Source: Xylaria sp. FL1777 (taxonomy: Eukaryota; Ascomycota; Sordariomycetes; Xylariales; Xylariaceae). Taken from it: a stretch of DNA of 10,509 nt. The position numbers and the translations under genes were made by a program. Location: contig MU401081.1 of NCBI GenBank assembly GCA_022578965.1, positions 1-10,509 on the forward strand, read 5' to 3'. Below are positions 1-9,707 of the stretch, in pieces. Within the stretch, counting starts at the first letter, position 1, and each line of letters opens with the position of its first letter. Below the pieces are notes generated by a model. It worked only from the letters and a program-made list of their open reading frames with translations, was not told where the DNA came from and searched no databases.

Positions 1-1
1 T

Positions 2-23
2 AATAATAACGCAATAATAACGC
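2..23 (+). repeat. 11-bp tandem duplication
   Basis: Two exact adjacent copies of AATAATAACGC lie at 2-12 and 13-23, right at the window edge, so the array may continue outside it. Each copy keeps a CpG, which is rare in the rest of the window. With only two visible copies its nature (start of a longer minisatellite, or chance slippage) cannot be decided. Confidence 0.6.
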
Positions 24-45
24 AATATATTTAAAACTTAACCCG

Positions 46-150
46 AAAAAAAAAAAAAGCATAAAGGTTAAAAGCTAAAAAAAAAAAAAAAAAAATATTT
101 TTTTTTATGTTTTTTATTTTAAAAAAAATATAAAAAAATTAAAGCAAAAA
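46..150. repeat. A/T homopolymer-rich tract
   Basis: The stretch contains an A run of 13 (46-58), an A run of 19 (77-95), a T run of 9 (98-106) and an A run of 8 near 121, with very few G or C between them. It follows CCCG at 42-45. The tract could be a slippage-prone low-complexity segment or the remains of a poly(A) tail of an inserted retroelement. No target-site duplication or element body can be recognised to support the second reading. Homopolymer lengths in such tracts are also prone to sequencing error. Confidence 0.75.
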
Positions 151-1199
151 AAAGCTTACTTTTAGCAGATTATAATAATAAAGCTACTTTACTGCTTATA
201 GAACTTTTTTGCATAGCTAAGTTGTTTATAAAAGATTTTATTTTATACGTATAGAAATTATAATATATAAACTATTATATAACTATTTCTAGCTATATAA
301 ATAATTTACTTGCTAAAATATAAAGCATAAAGCTTATTTTAATACGTTTATAACATATAAAAAATATTACTACGTTTTAGCATAAATTTTAATTTAAAGG
401 CGTTTAGCTATTATTTAACAAATAGTAGCGTTGCAGCACTACTTAATTAAACAGCTGCAAAAACTAATTATTTAAATTAGTAGTTCTTTTTATATTAAGC
501 TAAATTATTATTGCAGTAAAATTATTAATAAAGTAAAACTAACTTATTTTATAATAGTTTAAACTTAGCTTATGTTTTTTATTTAATTTTTTATAAAAAA
601 AAGTTATATTTAAAAGCTTAATTATTTCCTTTTTTTAAAAGTACTAAGCTTACTATAGTATTTCTTTATATAGCTTTAATGCCTTTAAGTAAATTTAAGT
701 TGTAAGCTTTTTTTTACTTAGCTTTAATTTCTTAAGGGTTTAGCACGTTTTATAAGCAGTTTAGCTTTTTATTTTAAAGCTGTTTATATTTTATTGCGCT
801 TTATATAAGCTATATACTAAGTTTTTTTAAGCATATAACTTTATTTAAAATTAATATAGCAAAGCTTTTATGCTATTATTATAGCTTTTTTTAAACTAAG
901 TTATATAGCTATATAGCACTTATAATTTTTATTGCTATATTAACTAGCTAAAATAAACAAATATTTCTTTTTAGCTTAATTATTCCTATTAATAAAAAAC
1001 TTATACTTTAATAAATAAATAATTTAATGCTTATTAAATTTTGCTTTAATATAATAAAAAAAGCTAATATTAAAAAATTAAAAAGCAATATTGCTATAAA
1101 CGCTTAGCTATTATAAGCTAGTTTTTATATACTTATAAATAGCTATACTATTAACTATTTATTTTAATAGCTTAAGGTTTATGTTTAACCCTTAATTAC

Positions 1200-1296
1200 T
1201 AGCACTTTTGCAAGTAAAAATAGCTTATATTTTAAGCTATAAAGTTATTATAAATAGCTTTTTAATTAATACTTTAGCAAACGTTATACTATTAAG
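1200..1296 (+). repeat. possible fourth copy of the decayed repeat family
   Basis: This stretch can be aligned by eye, with gaps, to 6177-6290. Shared landmarks in the same order are TAGC, AATAGCTTA, TATAAAGTTA, TTTTAA, AACGT and TATTAAG. The spacing is shorter by about 17 bp. In a genome this AT-rich such matches can arise by chance, so this is only a candidate. If real, it would place the repeat family in the same orientation near the left side of the window. Confidence 0.3.
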
Positions 1297-2922
1297 CTTA
1301 TTTTTTTAAACAGTAAGCTTAATTAAGCTACAAATTGCTTTATTATTAATAGATTATTACTTATAATTAATAAACTACTTTATTAAAAAGTATTATTTTT
1401 TAAGCTTAGTATTATTAACTTATTTATAAATTATATAAAAAGGTTTTTTTATATTTAAATGTTTTGCTTAGCTAAGTTTTTTATTAACTTAATAGTTATT
1501 ACTTTAGCTATATATTTCTAGTATATATAAAATATATTAAACTAGACTTATGTTATTATATATAAGCTTAAAACTTTATTTTTATTTTATTTTTATAGTA
1601 ATTTTTCTAGCACTTTTAGCCTTAAATTTTAAAGAATTAAAAAATTAATAAGCTATACTTTTATAGTTTATATTTATACTAAAAATTAAAATTAAAAGAA
1701 CTTTTATTTTTTTGTTTTACTAAAGATTTTTGTTTTTTATAAGCTTTTTTTAAAACACTTATTTAAATTATATTAGCATTTATACTTTAACCCTAAACAA
1801 AAAAAAAAACAAAAATTATTACTTATTTGCGTTATAGTTTAATAAATGTGCTGCTTTAGCTAAACTTTTTATTTAATAATATCTTTAATTTAAGTTAGCT
1901 TATAAAAAACTTTAATACTAAAAGTTAAACATAATATTTAGCTCTGCTTTATTAAATAAATAAAAAAACAATAAAAGTAATAATATTTTATTAGTACTAA
2001 AGCTTTTATTTATTTTATACTTTTTATGTCTTTTTATAATATTAAACTAGAGTTAAGCTTAATTAATTTTTTTATTTTGTAAGCATAATATTTTATTATA
2101 GCTTTTTTAACTTATTATAACATAGGCTTTTGCTTAGGTTTAATATATACTTTAAGCTTTTTTTTACTAAAGAAAACTAATACTTTAGTATATATTATAG
2201 CAACTATATTATTAGCTTGCTATAAGATTACTATAAAAAAACTATTTTAGTTTTTTATAAGGTTTTTTATTTTAAGTTGTTTTGCTTACTTTTTTTTACT
2301 TTTATAAAAAAATATAAATTAATAATAGCATTACATTATTTTTAATCTTGCTAAATTAAACTTAGGGTTTTTTTTTTTTGCTAATTTTGCTAAGCCTGTT
2401 TTTTTAGCTATAGTTTTATTAAATAATAAATAAAAACAGTAAAAATCTTGTTAATTTATTTATACGCGTTATTAATTAAATAATAAAGCATTTAGCTACT
2501 TTAAAAGCTATATAATATTAATACGTTTTTATGTTTAAAATAAATTATATTTTAAGCTAAGTATTATTATAACAAAATCTGCTATAATATATTTAACTTT
2601 TTATTATTTAATTGTTAAATTGTATTTTTTGTTATATAGATTTAGCTATAGATTATTTATTGTTATTATTTTTGAAGTTTTTATTATTTTTAAGCTATTA
2701 TACTTAGTATTGCACTTTATTTTTTAATAAACTACAATATTTAAAGCTTTAAAAACTTTCCGTAATTTAATAATATTATAACATAAAATGCTACTAAAGT
2801 ATATTTTATAATAACTTTTTTATAACTTTTTTGATTTTTAGCGTTATATAAACTTTTCTTTTATATAATATGCGCTAAATAGCTTTTTTTTTTTTGAGTT
2901 ATAATTACTTTTGCTGTTTATT

Positions 2923-4144
2923 TACGTTTAATTAAATTACTTTACTTTAATATTTAAAGCACTAAGCAAAAATTATATTGCGTTAATATTACTTTTTAAC
3001 TATTGCAATATTATGTTTTAATTAAATAGTTAGATTTTTTTTGTTTATATTAGTTTTAAGTTAGTTATTTATTATATATTAAATAGCTAAAGCTTATTAA
3101 AAGCGTTAAAACTTAAGTGCTAATAGCTACTTATTAGTTGCTTAGCTAATAGCTTATTTGCTTTTAAGCTTGTTTTATTTAAAGCTTAACGTGCTTAACT
3201 TTTAAAGCTAATCTTTTTTTTAAAGTTATAAATTTATTTTGCTAACTTTTTTTATTTATATTGTTTTATTAACTAAAGGCTGTTTACTTTAAAGATTTGC
3301 TGCAGTTATAAATATAACTTAGCTTAAGAATTATTTCTTTTTATAGATTTTTAAAGAACGTTAAAAATATATTAGACTTAATAAAAGTATTAAGCTTTTT
3401 TAGCTATAAAACTTTAGCTTTAAATAAACTAATTTTAAAGTAATAAACTATTAAAAAAAAAAAAGAACTTTGCTTAAAGCTTTTGCTGTTATTTTTACGT
3501 TTAGTTGCATTATTATATAAAACTTAAATTTAAACGCTAAAATATTAACTAGCTTTTTTTTTGCTATATAAAGCAATAAGTACTTACTTTAAAACAGAAC
3601 TTTTTTATAGCTTAAAATTAGCTAACTTACGTTTAATTACTGTTTATATAAAACTTTTTTTTACTTTAGTTTTTTAAGTTTTTATTAAAATATTTATTAC
3701 TATTTATAAAAAAAAGAAATATTAATACATTATTACTTAGAAATTTAAAATATTTATGCTAAAAAAGTAAAACTTATTATTAAAATCTATATTAAAGGCT
3801 ATTTAACTTAAGCTTACGCTTTAAGCTTTATTACTAAACTTTTATAGCTGCTTACTTTTTAAAGCTTTTTTTTTACTTTAAAAGCAAAATATAAATAAAA
3901 CGTTTAAGCGCTATTTATTTTTAAAGCTAGCACATTTAATAAATAAATTATTATATAGTTTTTAGCAGATTTTAATTTTTATAGCTACTATTTTATTGTT
4001 TAAATGTATTAATACTTTTTGTAGTATTTAATAAGCGTTTACTTTAGTACTTTAACCTTGCGTTTAGTTTATTTTGTATTATTAGTTTTGCTTACTAAAA
4101 ATAGCCTACTAATATTAATATATTTAAATGTTTACGTTTAATTA
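2923..4144 (+). repeat. three exact copies of a 12-mer TACGTTTAATTA
   Basis: The 12-mer occurs at 2923-2934, 3628-3639 and 4133-4144, all in the same direction. Each copy carries a CpG, which is scarce in this window. The flanks differ (TTTATT, CTAACT and TGTT before; AATTAC, CTGTTT and AACAAT after), so a longer repeat is not visible. It may be a remnant of a dispersed motif or a chance result of biased composition. No function can be assigned. Confidence 0.35.
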
Positions 4145-4511
4145 AACAATAAGAGCTTTTTATATATTTAAAGTTTAAAAATAAATAAAAGCTAAAAAGC
4201 GCTTTTGCGTTTTTAATTATTTATTTTACTTTATAAAACTAAATATTTAATATTGCTATTTTAAAAAAAACTTTAGTAATAACTAGCTATTAGATAATTT
4301 AATAAGTTTTTTGCTCTTATACGTAAATTTAATAATTAATTTATATATTAAAACTGCTGTAAGCTTTTACTAAAGTTTTCTTTAGTTTTACTTTATTTAT
4401 ATATAGTTTATTATTTTTTAGGTTTAAATAGTAATGCTTTTATTTAAATTTATTTATAAATTTTAAAATTAATTAATAATACACTTTATAAAAAAGCTTT
4501 TATTTTTGTTT

Positions 4512-4532
4512 ACCTTTATTATATATAAAGGT
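4512..4532. repeat. short inverted repeat (8-bp arms)
   Basis: Arms ACCTTTAT (4512-4519) and ATAAAGGT (4525-4532) are perfect complements around a 5-base TATAT loop. It holds one of the few CC and GG pairs in the RIP-like block. There is no adjoining gene, so reading it as a transcription terminator is not supported. Confidence 0.5.
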
Positions 4533-5406
4533 TTAATACTTAAACATTTGTACTACTGTTTGATTTTTTAGTTTATATTTTCAAATAAGTTATTAATAAC
4601 TATTATACTAGCATTTTTGCTTAAAAGCACAGTTTTTAGTCTTTATAAAAATATTATACAAAAAGCTATAACATTTTTAAAAAAGCTATATTTTTTTTGC
4701 TTTTATTTTTCTATAAAAACTAATGCTAGCTTTTATTTAGCAAAATGCACTAGTAAAAACATTAGCTAATCTATTAAAAAAAAGTCTAGTTATAAACGTT
4801 TTTTTTTTAATAATTTTATATACTATTTAACCTTTTTTTTAAAGTGCTTTTTATTTTTTAATTATTTTACTTATGTGCTATTAGTTTTTAGCTTATATTT
4901 AGCTTTAAAAAAAATTTACTTTTTATTTAAAGCAGTATTTCTAAACTATTTAACTTATTAAAAAAGCTTTATATAAGCATTAATATTTAATTATATAAAG
5001 TTTTTACGTTTTACAGCGTTTTGTTTTAAAGAATTTAAAAGGCATTTTGCTTAAAGCATTTTTTATAAATTATAACTTAAACTTTAATAAGCTAAATTTT
5101 AAATTTAAGCTATTGCTGCTTTATTTGCTATTACTAAAGCAATTTTTATTAGTTTTTTTTTTTTTGCTTATTAATATGCTTAAGTTTAATAAGTATTTTT
5201 ACTTAATTTAAAGTTAACTAATATAAAACAATAAGTTTTTTAGCTAAACGTTAGCTTATTTTATTAATAAAATTAAAAAATTTAATTATTATATTTAGAA
5301 AATAAAATAACTTTGCTACTTATTTTTAAAAATTATTTTATAAAATAAAATAATCTTTTAATATTATATAATAAAAGTATAAAAAGTTAAAATAACGCTT
5401 AAACAA

Positions 5407-5442
5407 GCATGCTTACTAAAATATTAGTAAGCATAATATGCG
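5407..5442. repeat. nested palindrome cluster with perfect 11-bp arms
   Basis: A perfect inverted repeat has arms ATGCTTACTAA (5409-5419) and TTAGTAAGCAT (5424-5434) around a 4-base AATA loop. It overlaps a GCATGC palindrome at 5407-5412 and is followed by a second hairpin, GCAT-AAT-ATGC, at 5431-5441. The two arms are complementary at all 11 positions, including three G:C-bearing ones, although the surrounding DNA is strongly decayed. It could be a cruciform-forming site or a remnant of a small inverted-repeat element. No gene lies beside it, so a terminator role is unlikely. Confidence 0.7.
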
Positions 5443-5487
5443 TTTAAAAATTTAATAATTTATTAAGTTCTGTAATTTATATTACTT

Positions 5488-5507
5488 ATTGCATTTTATT
5501 GCATTTT
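5488..5507 (+). repeat. 10-bp tandem duplication
   Basis: Two exact adjacent copies of ATTGCATTTT lie at 5488-5497 and 5498-5507. This is a minor slippage-type repeat with no visible function. Confidence 0.6.
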
Positions 5508-6035
5508 TTATTAATGCTAAAACTAAAAGATCTATTATTAAAAGTTTTAATTTTATTTTTTTACATAATTTTAAAATAACTTATTATAAAACAAAAGTTT
5601 ATAAATCTTTAGCAAACTTTTTTAAGCTTACTAAAGCAATATAAAAAGTAGTTTTATAAAAAGTATAAAATTAAAGTTAATTTTATAATAATCTTTTTAT
5701 TAGTTTATTAATAGAAACTTTATTATAACTTTTATTTCTTTTAAATAATTAAGTTTAAATAACTTTTTAGCTTAAAAGTATTATTGCTAACTTTTTTAAG
5801 TTAGTTTAAAAGCTTTATTAAGCTATTTAATTAGTAATAGCAATAAGCAGTATATATAAAAAGCAAAAACGTAATTAATATAAGTTAATAATTTATGCTT
5901 ATTAAAAATTTTTTGTTAAAAAGCAATAATTATAATGCTTTATTTTTAGTATAATAAAGTTTAACAAAATTACTTAAGTATTTTTACTAAAGAAATACTT
6001 GCTGTTTTTATTAATATAACATACGTATAGCTTAA

Positions 6036-6430
6036 AACATTTAAAGGCATTATAGCAATTTTTTTTTAACTAGCTATAACTATAGCAATAGCTTTTTTAT
6101 ATTTTAATTTGTTAAGCTTATTTATAAAGACTTAATTTTTTAAAAAATTAGCACATACTTTAAGCTATATAAAATATAGCTTATTTTTTTCTGCGCATTA
6201 TAATAGCTTAATGTAACTTAAGCTTGCTATAAAGTTAGCTATACATTTTTAAATTATTTTAAAAACGTAAGAAGTGTTCTTTGTATTAAGTAGTATTACT
6301 TATATTAAGCAAGTTTTCTTGCTTTTTTTTTTAATTATAAAAAGCTTTTTTTAAAAAAATAAAAGTGCTAAACTAGCAGAATATCTTACTATTATAAGCT
6401 TATAATATATAATATACTATTAACTTATTA
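6036..6430 (+). repeat. decayed direct repeat, copy A
   Basis: Copy A aligns to copy B (6636-7050) with an offset of 600 bp at its left end and 622 bp in its middle. Landmarks from left to right are AACATTT then a 9-base T run; GCTTTTTT; ACTTATTT-like; TTTAAGCTAT with AATATAGCTTA; ATTATAATAGCTTA; an exact 25-bp match at 6214-6238; AAAAA-GTA; TATATTAA-CAA; and AAAAGCTTTTTT. Beyond 6310 the match is weaker but continues in order. The differences are mostly transitions, as RIP would produce, plus small indels. There is no coding capacity and no terminal motif that identifies the element. It may be one half of a tandem duplication or one of two insertions of the same element. Confidence 0.75.
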
Positions 6431-6635
6431 TTATATTTAATTTTTATTTGCTTAAATAAATAGTTCTTTTAAAAAGTTAGCGTATTATTAAAGCAATATA
6501 AGCTATTTAACAAGTAAATGTTTTATTTATTATTGCAATTAAGCAGATAAATCACTTTACTAACTAAGAATAGTTATGCATTACTACTTATAAAATTAAA
6601 AAAGAGCTTTTAATTTATTAATCTTTATTATGTTT

Positions 6636-7050
6636 AACATTTGTAAAAATATATATATATTTTTTTTAATATATAAAGCTATAAGCTATGCTATTATAAT
6701 ATAGCTAGCTTTGCTTTTTTTGCTTTAAATATTTAAACTTATTTAAAAAAGCTATAATTTTTTGTAAGATTAATATATATTTTAAGCTATATTAAATATA
6801 GCTTACTGCTTTTTATGTATTATAATAGCTTAGTATAACTTAAGCTTGCTATAAAGTTAGTATATTTACTTTTTTATATTGTAAAAAGTAGGCTTAATGT
6901 TTTTTATACTAGCTAGTGTTATATTAAACAACAATAATAAAATATTATTGCATTATACTTAAATTAAAAGCTTTTTTATATAATTAAATGTTTAATACTA
7001 GTAAAATCTATTTACTTTTTTAAGCTTAAACAGTAACTATTTAGTTAATT
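6636..7050 (+). repeat. decayed direct repeat, copy B
   Basis: This is the partner of copy A, in the same orientation. The 25-bp exact match lies at 6836-6860. The stretch also contains an (AT)6 run at 6649-6660 that copy A lacks. Weaker similarity also links the segments left of each copy (from AAGCAATA at 5921 and at 6491). This suggests a contiguous tandem duplication of about 600 bp spanning roughly 5900-7110, rather than two isolated insertions. LTRs of one retroelement are less likely, because only about 200-320 bp separates the copies. Confidence 0.75.
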
Positions 7051-9384
7051 TAGTAAGTTTTTTTATATTAAGTTAAATTAAGCTATAAGCTTTTTATTAT
7101 ATTAATAAAAAACAAAACGTTATTTTTATAACATTAATAGATTTTTTTTTAAGCATTTAAAACTTTTTTTATTTTATTTTTACTAAAAAAAGCAGCATAC
7201 TTATTTCTATTAAGTTTTTAAACCTGCTTTTTATAAATACTACATAAAAGCTTAGCTATAGATTACTTTAAGCACTTATTTTTTTATTATATTAAAACTA
7301 TTATACTTTGCTATATATTTTTTTTTAAAGCATATTTAATAATAAGTGCTTTTTATAAAGCTTTTTTGCAATTTAAAAATATAGCTAACAAAAATTTCTT
7401 ACTATTATATTTTTACTATAAAATAGCGTTAAATCATTATATAATTAGTATATTTTATAGCATTTTATTAAACTTATAATAAGCTATACTTTTTAAAGCA
7501 AAGCTTTATAGTTTTATTTACTTTTAGTAGTACTTTTCTGTTAATTTTTTTAAGTTTTAGCCTTATAATTATACTTTTTTTAAAACTTAAAAACTTTAAT
7601 TTTTTGTAAAGTACTAAACAAGTTAAAAAAAAACATTGTTTAATTTTTAGTTAGCATAGTTTATAGTTAAAACTATAATAGTATTTAATTGTTTTTAATT
7701 TTTTAACTTTTATTTTTAATTAATAAAAATATTTTTAGTAAATGCTTTTATAATAGTTAGTTTTTAATAAATCTAAAAATTTTACTTTTAATAATTAAAT
7801 ATTAATACTTTTAATTATTTTTATTAATTATTATAGCAGTTCTAAAAACTAATAAAATAAAACTACACGTTTTATTTTATTATTTTATGCTAATATATTT
7901 AAATAAACGCTTGTTTTAAACACTTTAATTTTTTTATAGTAAAAGTTCTAGTTTTTTATTATACTTAATAAAAAATATAAAGCTTTTTAGAAAAAAAAGC
8001 TTAGCTAAACTAATGTACGTAGTAAAGCAAACTAGCTAGCTAAGCCTAAGGTTTAACTACAAGCTTTTTAACTATAATAACTTTAATATATGTTATTAAA
8101 GCTAGAATTACTATAGCTACTAATATTAAACTTGCTTTTTAATTATTTTTTATTAAAAGATTTAAATTATATTTATTTTAATTATAAAACTTAAAAAAGC
8201 CTTATATTAATATTTATTATTATTATTTTTTTGTGTTAAAATTAAGTAATTTGCGCATTTGCTGCTTTTTTTAAATATAGTAGCTATTTTTTAAGCTTTT
8301 TTTTTAGAGTTAAGCTTTAACCCTTTATTACTTGTTGCAACTATAGCAAGCTAAAATTTTACTATTAAAAGTTAATAAAGCAAAAATTTAAATGAACTAT
8401 TATTAGCGTAAAGCTATATAATTTGTACTAATTATTATAAATTATTTATAAGCTTTAAAAAGCATTAGTTTTTAGTTTAATAAATATATTTTTTTTAAAG
8501 TTAAAATTATTAGCATATATTAGCTCTAAAATTATTATAGTTATTTAAATAAAAAAAGCACTATTAAATAAATAATAACTAATATAATAAGCTATTTGTA
8601 GTTTTGCTATATAATTGCTTATACTTAAACATATATAGCTTAATCTTTAAAACAAGCATATAATTATTAGCAAAATTAACTAAGTAATTATTATATGCTA
8701 AAGTTAACTATTTAACTTTATAACATAAAAAAATTAATTATAGTTAAGCTACTAAGTTTTAACTTTAGTAAGTTGCTAATATAATATAATTTTATAAGTA
8801 AATTATGCTATAATAACTATTTATATAAACTAAAACTTATTAGCAGCAATAATTATAGCAGTTAAAGCAAAGCCTATTATACTAAAAAACCGTTTTTTTT
8901 AATTTTTTTTTTTATGATTTCCTAAAGCATTAGTTTGCTATATAGATTATTTACTTAAAGGCTAATAAGTAGTAAAACATATAAGCTTTAAAAAAAAACT
9001 TAGCTTATTAAGTATTCTGCTTACGCTTACAAAAAAATAGTTATTAAAAAAGTATTTTTTGCTGCTATAATTTATAACTAGCTAAAAATTAGCTATATAC
9101 TAAGCTTAAATAGTAACTACTAAAACTAAAAAACAAGCTTAATAGCTTTTGTGCATTTTAAATAACAAAGCTATAAGTAGCTTTTTAAAAAGGTTATATT
9201 TATAAAAGCAAATTTAATAATAAATAACATTTTAAGAAAATAAACAAGCTTTGCAAATATATAAAAATAAAAAACAAAACAAAATTTAGGTATTTTTTTA
9301 TACGTAAGTTTATAAAGACTTAAAATGCTTAATAGCTTATATTATAGTATATTTAAACATTAAGCAGTTTATATTTATAATAGA

Positions 9385-9497
9385 TATTTAATTTGGCATA
9401 AAGCTAGTTTTTTTTTATAATATAGCTAGTAGTTAATAAGTATTTAATTTAATGCAAAGCTAATTTTTTTCTATAAATTATACATTTAACTATTAAG
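9385..9497 (+). repeat. 56-bp tandem duplication
   Basis: Two adjacent imperfect units lie at 9385-9440 and 9441-9497. Both begin TATTTAATTT, then carry AAAGCTA, a T run, TATAA and an ending close to TTAATAAG or ACTATTAAG. The second unit overlaps the start of the proposed third copy of the A/B repeat family, so this looks like a local duplication within that copy. Confidence 0.6.
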
Positions 9498-9600
9498 TTT
9501 AAAAAAGTTAGCTTAATGTTTTATACTTGCGTATAAGCTTATTTTGCTTTTTTATATACTTACTAATTTTACTTAATTTAAAAATATAGCGCAAAAAGCT
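9441..9600 (+). repeat. probable third copy of the decayed repeat family
   Basis: This stretch aligns by eye to copy B at about 6730-6890 and to copy A at about 6115-6270. Shared ordered landmarks are AAGCTA followed by a T run, a TTAAG or ATTAAG end, AGCTTAATG-TTTTATA (compare AGCTTACTG-TTTTTATG in B), AAGCTTA or TAGCTTA, TTGCT, and TTTAAAAATA followed by CG. A second possible register matches B at 6884-6905 (AAAAAGT, GCTTAATGTTTT). The two options show how uncertain the alignment is. The direction is the same as A and B. Confidence 0.45.
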
Positions 9601-9707
9601 TTATTGTAGGTTAGCTATTTCTAAAAAAAGATTTATATAAAGAAAATGCTAAAACAACTTATAAAACAGCATTTAAGCTAAGTTTTAAAAAAGCTAAAAC
9701 TTTAAAC

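Larger units (their letters stand above)
151..9700. other. RIP-like AT-rich non-coding block
   Basis: This long segment has no gene I can support. Counted by hand over 5101-5400 it is about 13% G+C, TpA/ApT is about 1.5 and (CpA+TpG)/(ApC+GpT) is 0.5. CpA, TpG, CpG and CpC are all scarce, while AGCT, GCT and AGC are common. This is the signature of repeat-induced point mutation, the premeiotic C-to-T process of filamentous ascomycetes that attacks duplicated DNA, mainly at CpA. Stop codons TAA and TAG occur in all frames at short intervals on both strands, and ATG is rare. The ancestral sequence was probably repeated (transposon or segmental duplication), but I could not recover a family from surviving motifs. 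Sub-stretches without an entry of their own (151-1199, 1297-5406, 7051-9384) show only this composition with scattered homopolymers and short palindromes. An alternative is an AT-extreme genome without RIP, but the symmetric dinucleotide bias argues against it. Confidence 0.8.

Noticed and set aside
1788..1800. AACCCTAA resembling a telomere unit (TTAGGG on the other strand); also AACCCTT near 1187 and 8319
   Set aside because: Only a single unit occurs in each place and there is no array, so this is not an internal telomere tract.
2640..2700. Open-looking stretch around GATTTAGCTATAGATTATTTATT that recalled an aspartate-containing reverse transcriptase core
   Set aside because: The frame is short, the residues do not match a YxDD or similar catalytic motif, and no flanking domain can be seen.
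164..4010. TTTAGCAGATT shared by 164 and 3960 as a pair of long terminal repeats
   Set aside because: Similarity fades within about 40 bp and the following sequences do not match, so it is likely chance in AT-rich DNA.
5785..5806. CTAACTT-TTTT-AAGTTAG hairpin followed by T-rich sequence, as an intrinsic terminator
   Set aside because: There is no upstream gene, the stem is AT-rich, and the window does not look bacterial.
6036..7050. Copies A and B read as the two LTRs of a retrotransposon
   Set aside because: The space between them is only about 200-320 bp and weak similarity continues into it, which fits a tandem duplication better.
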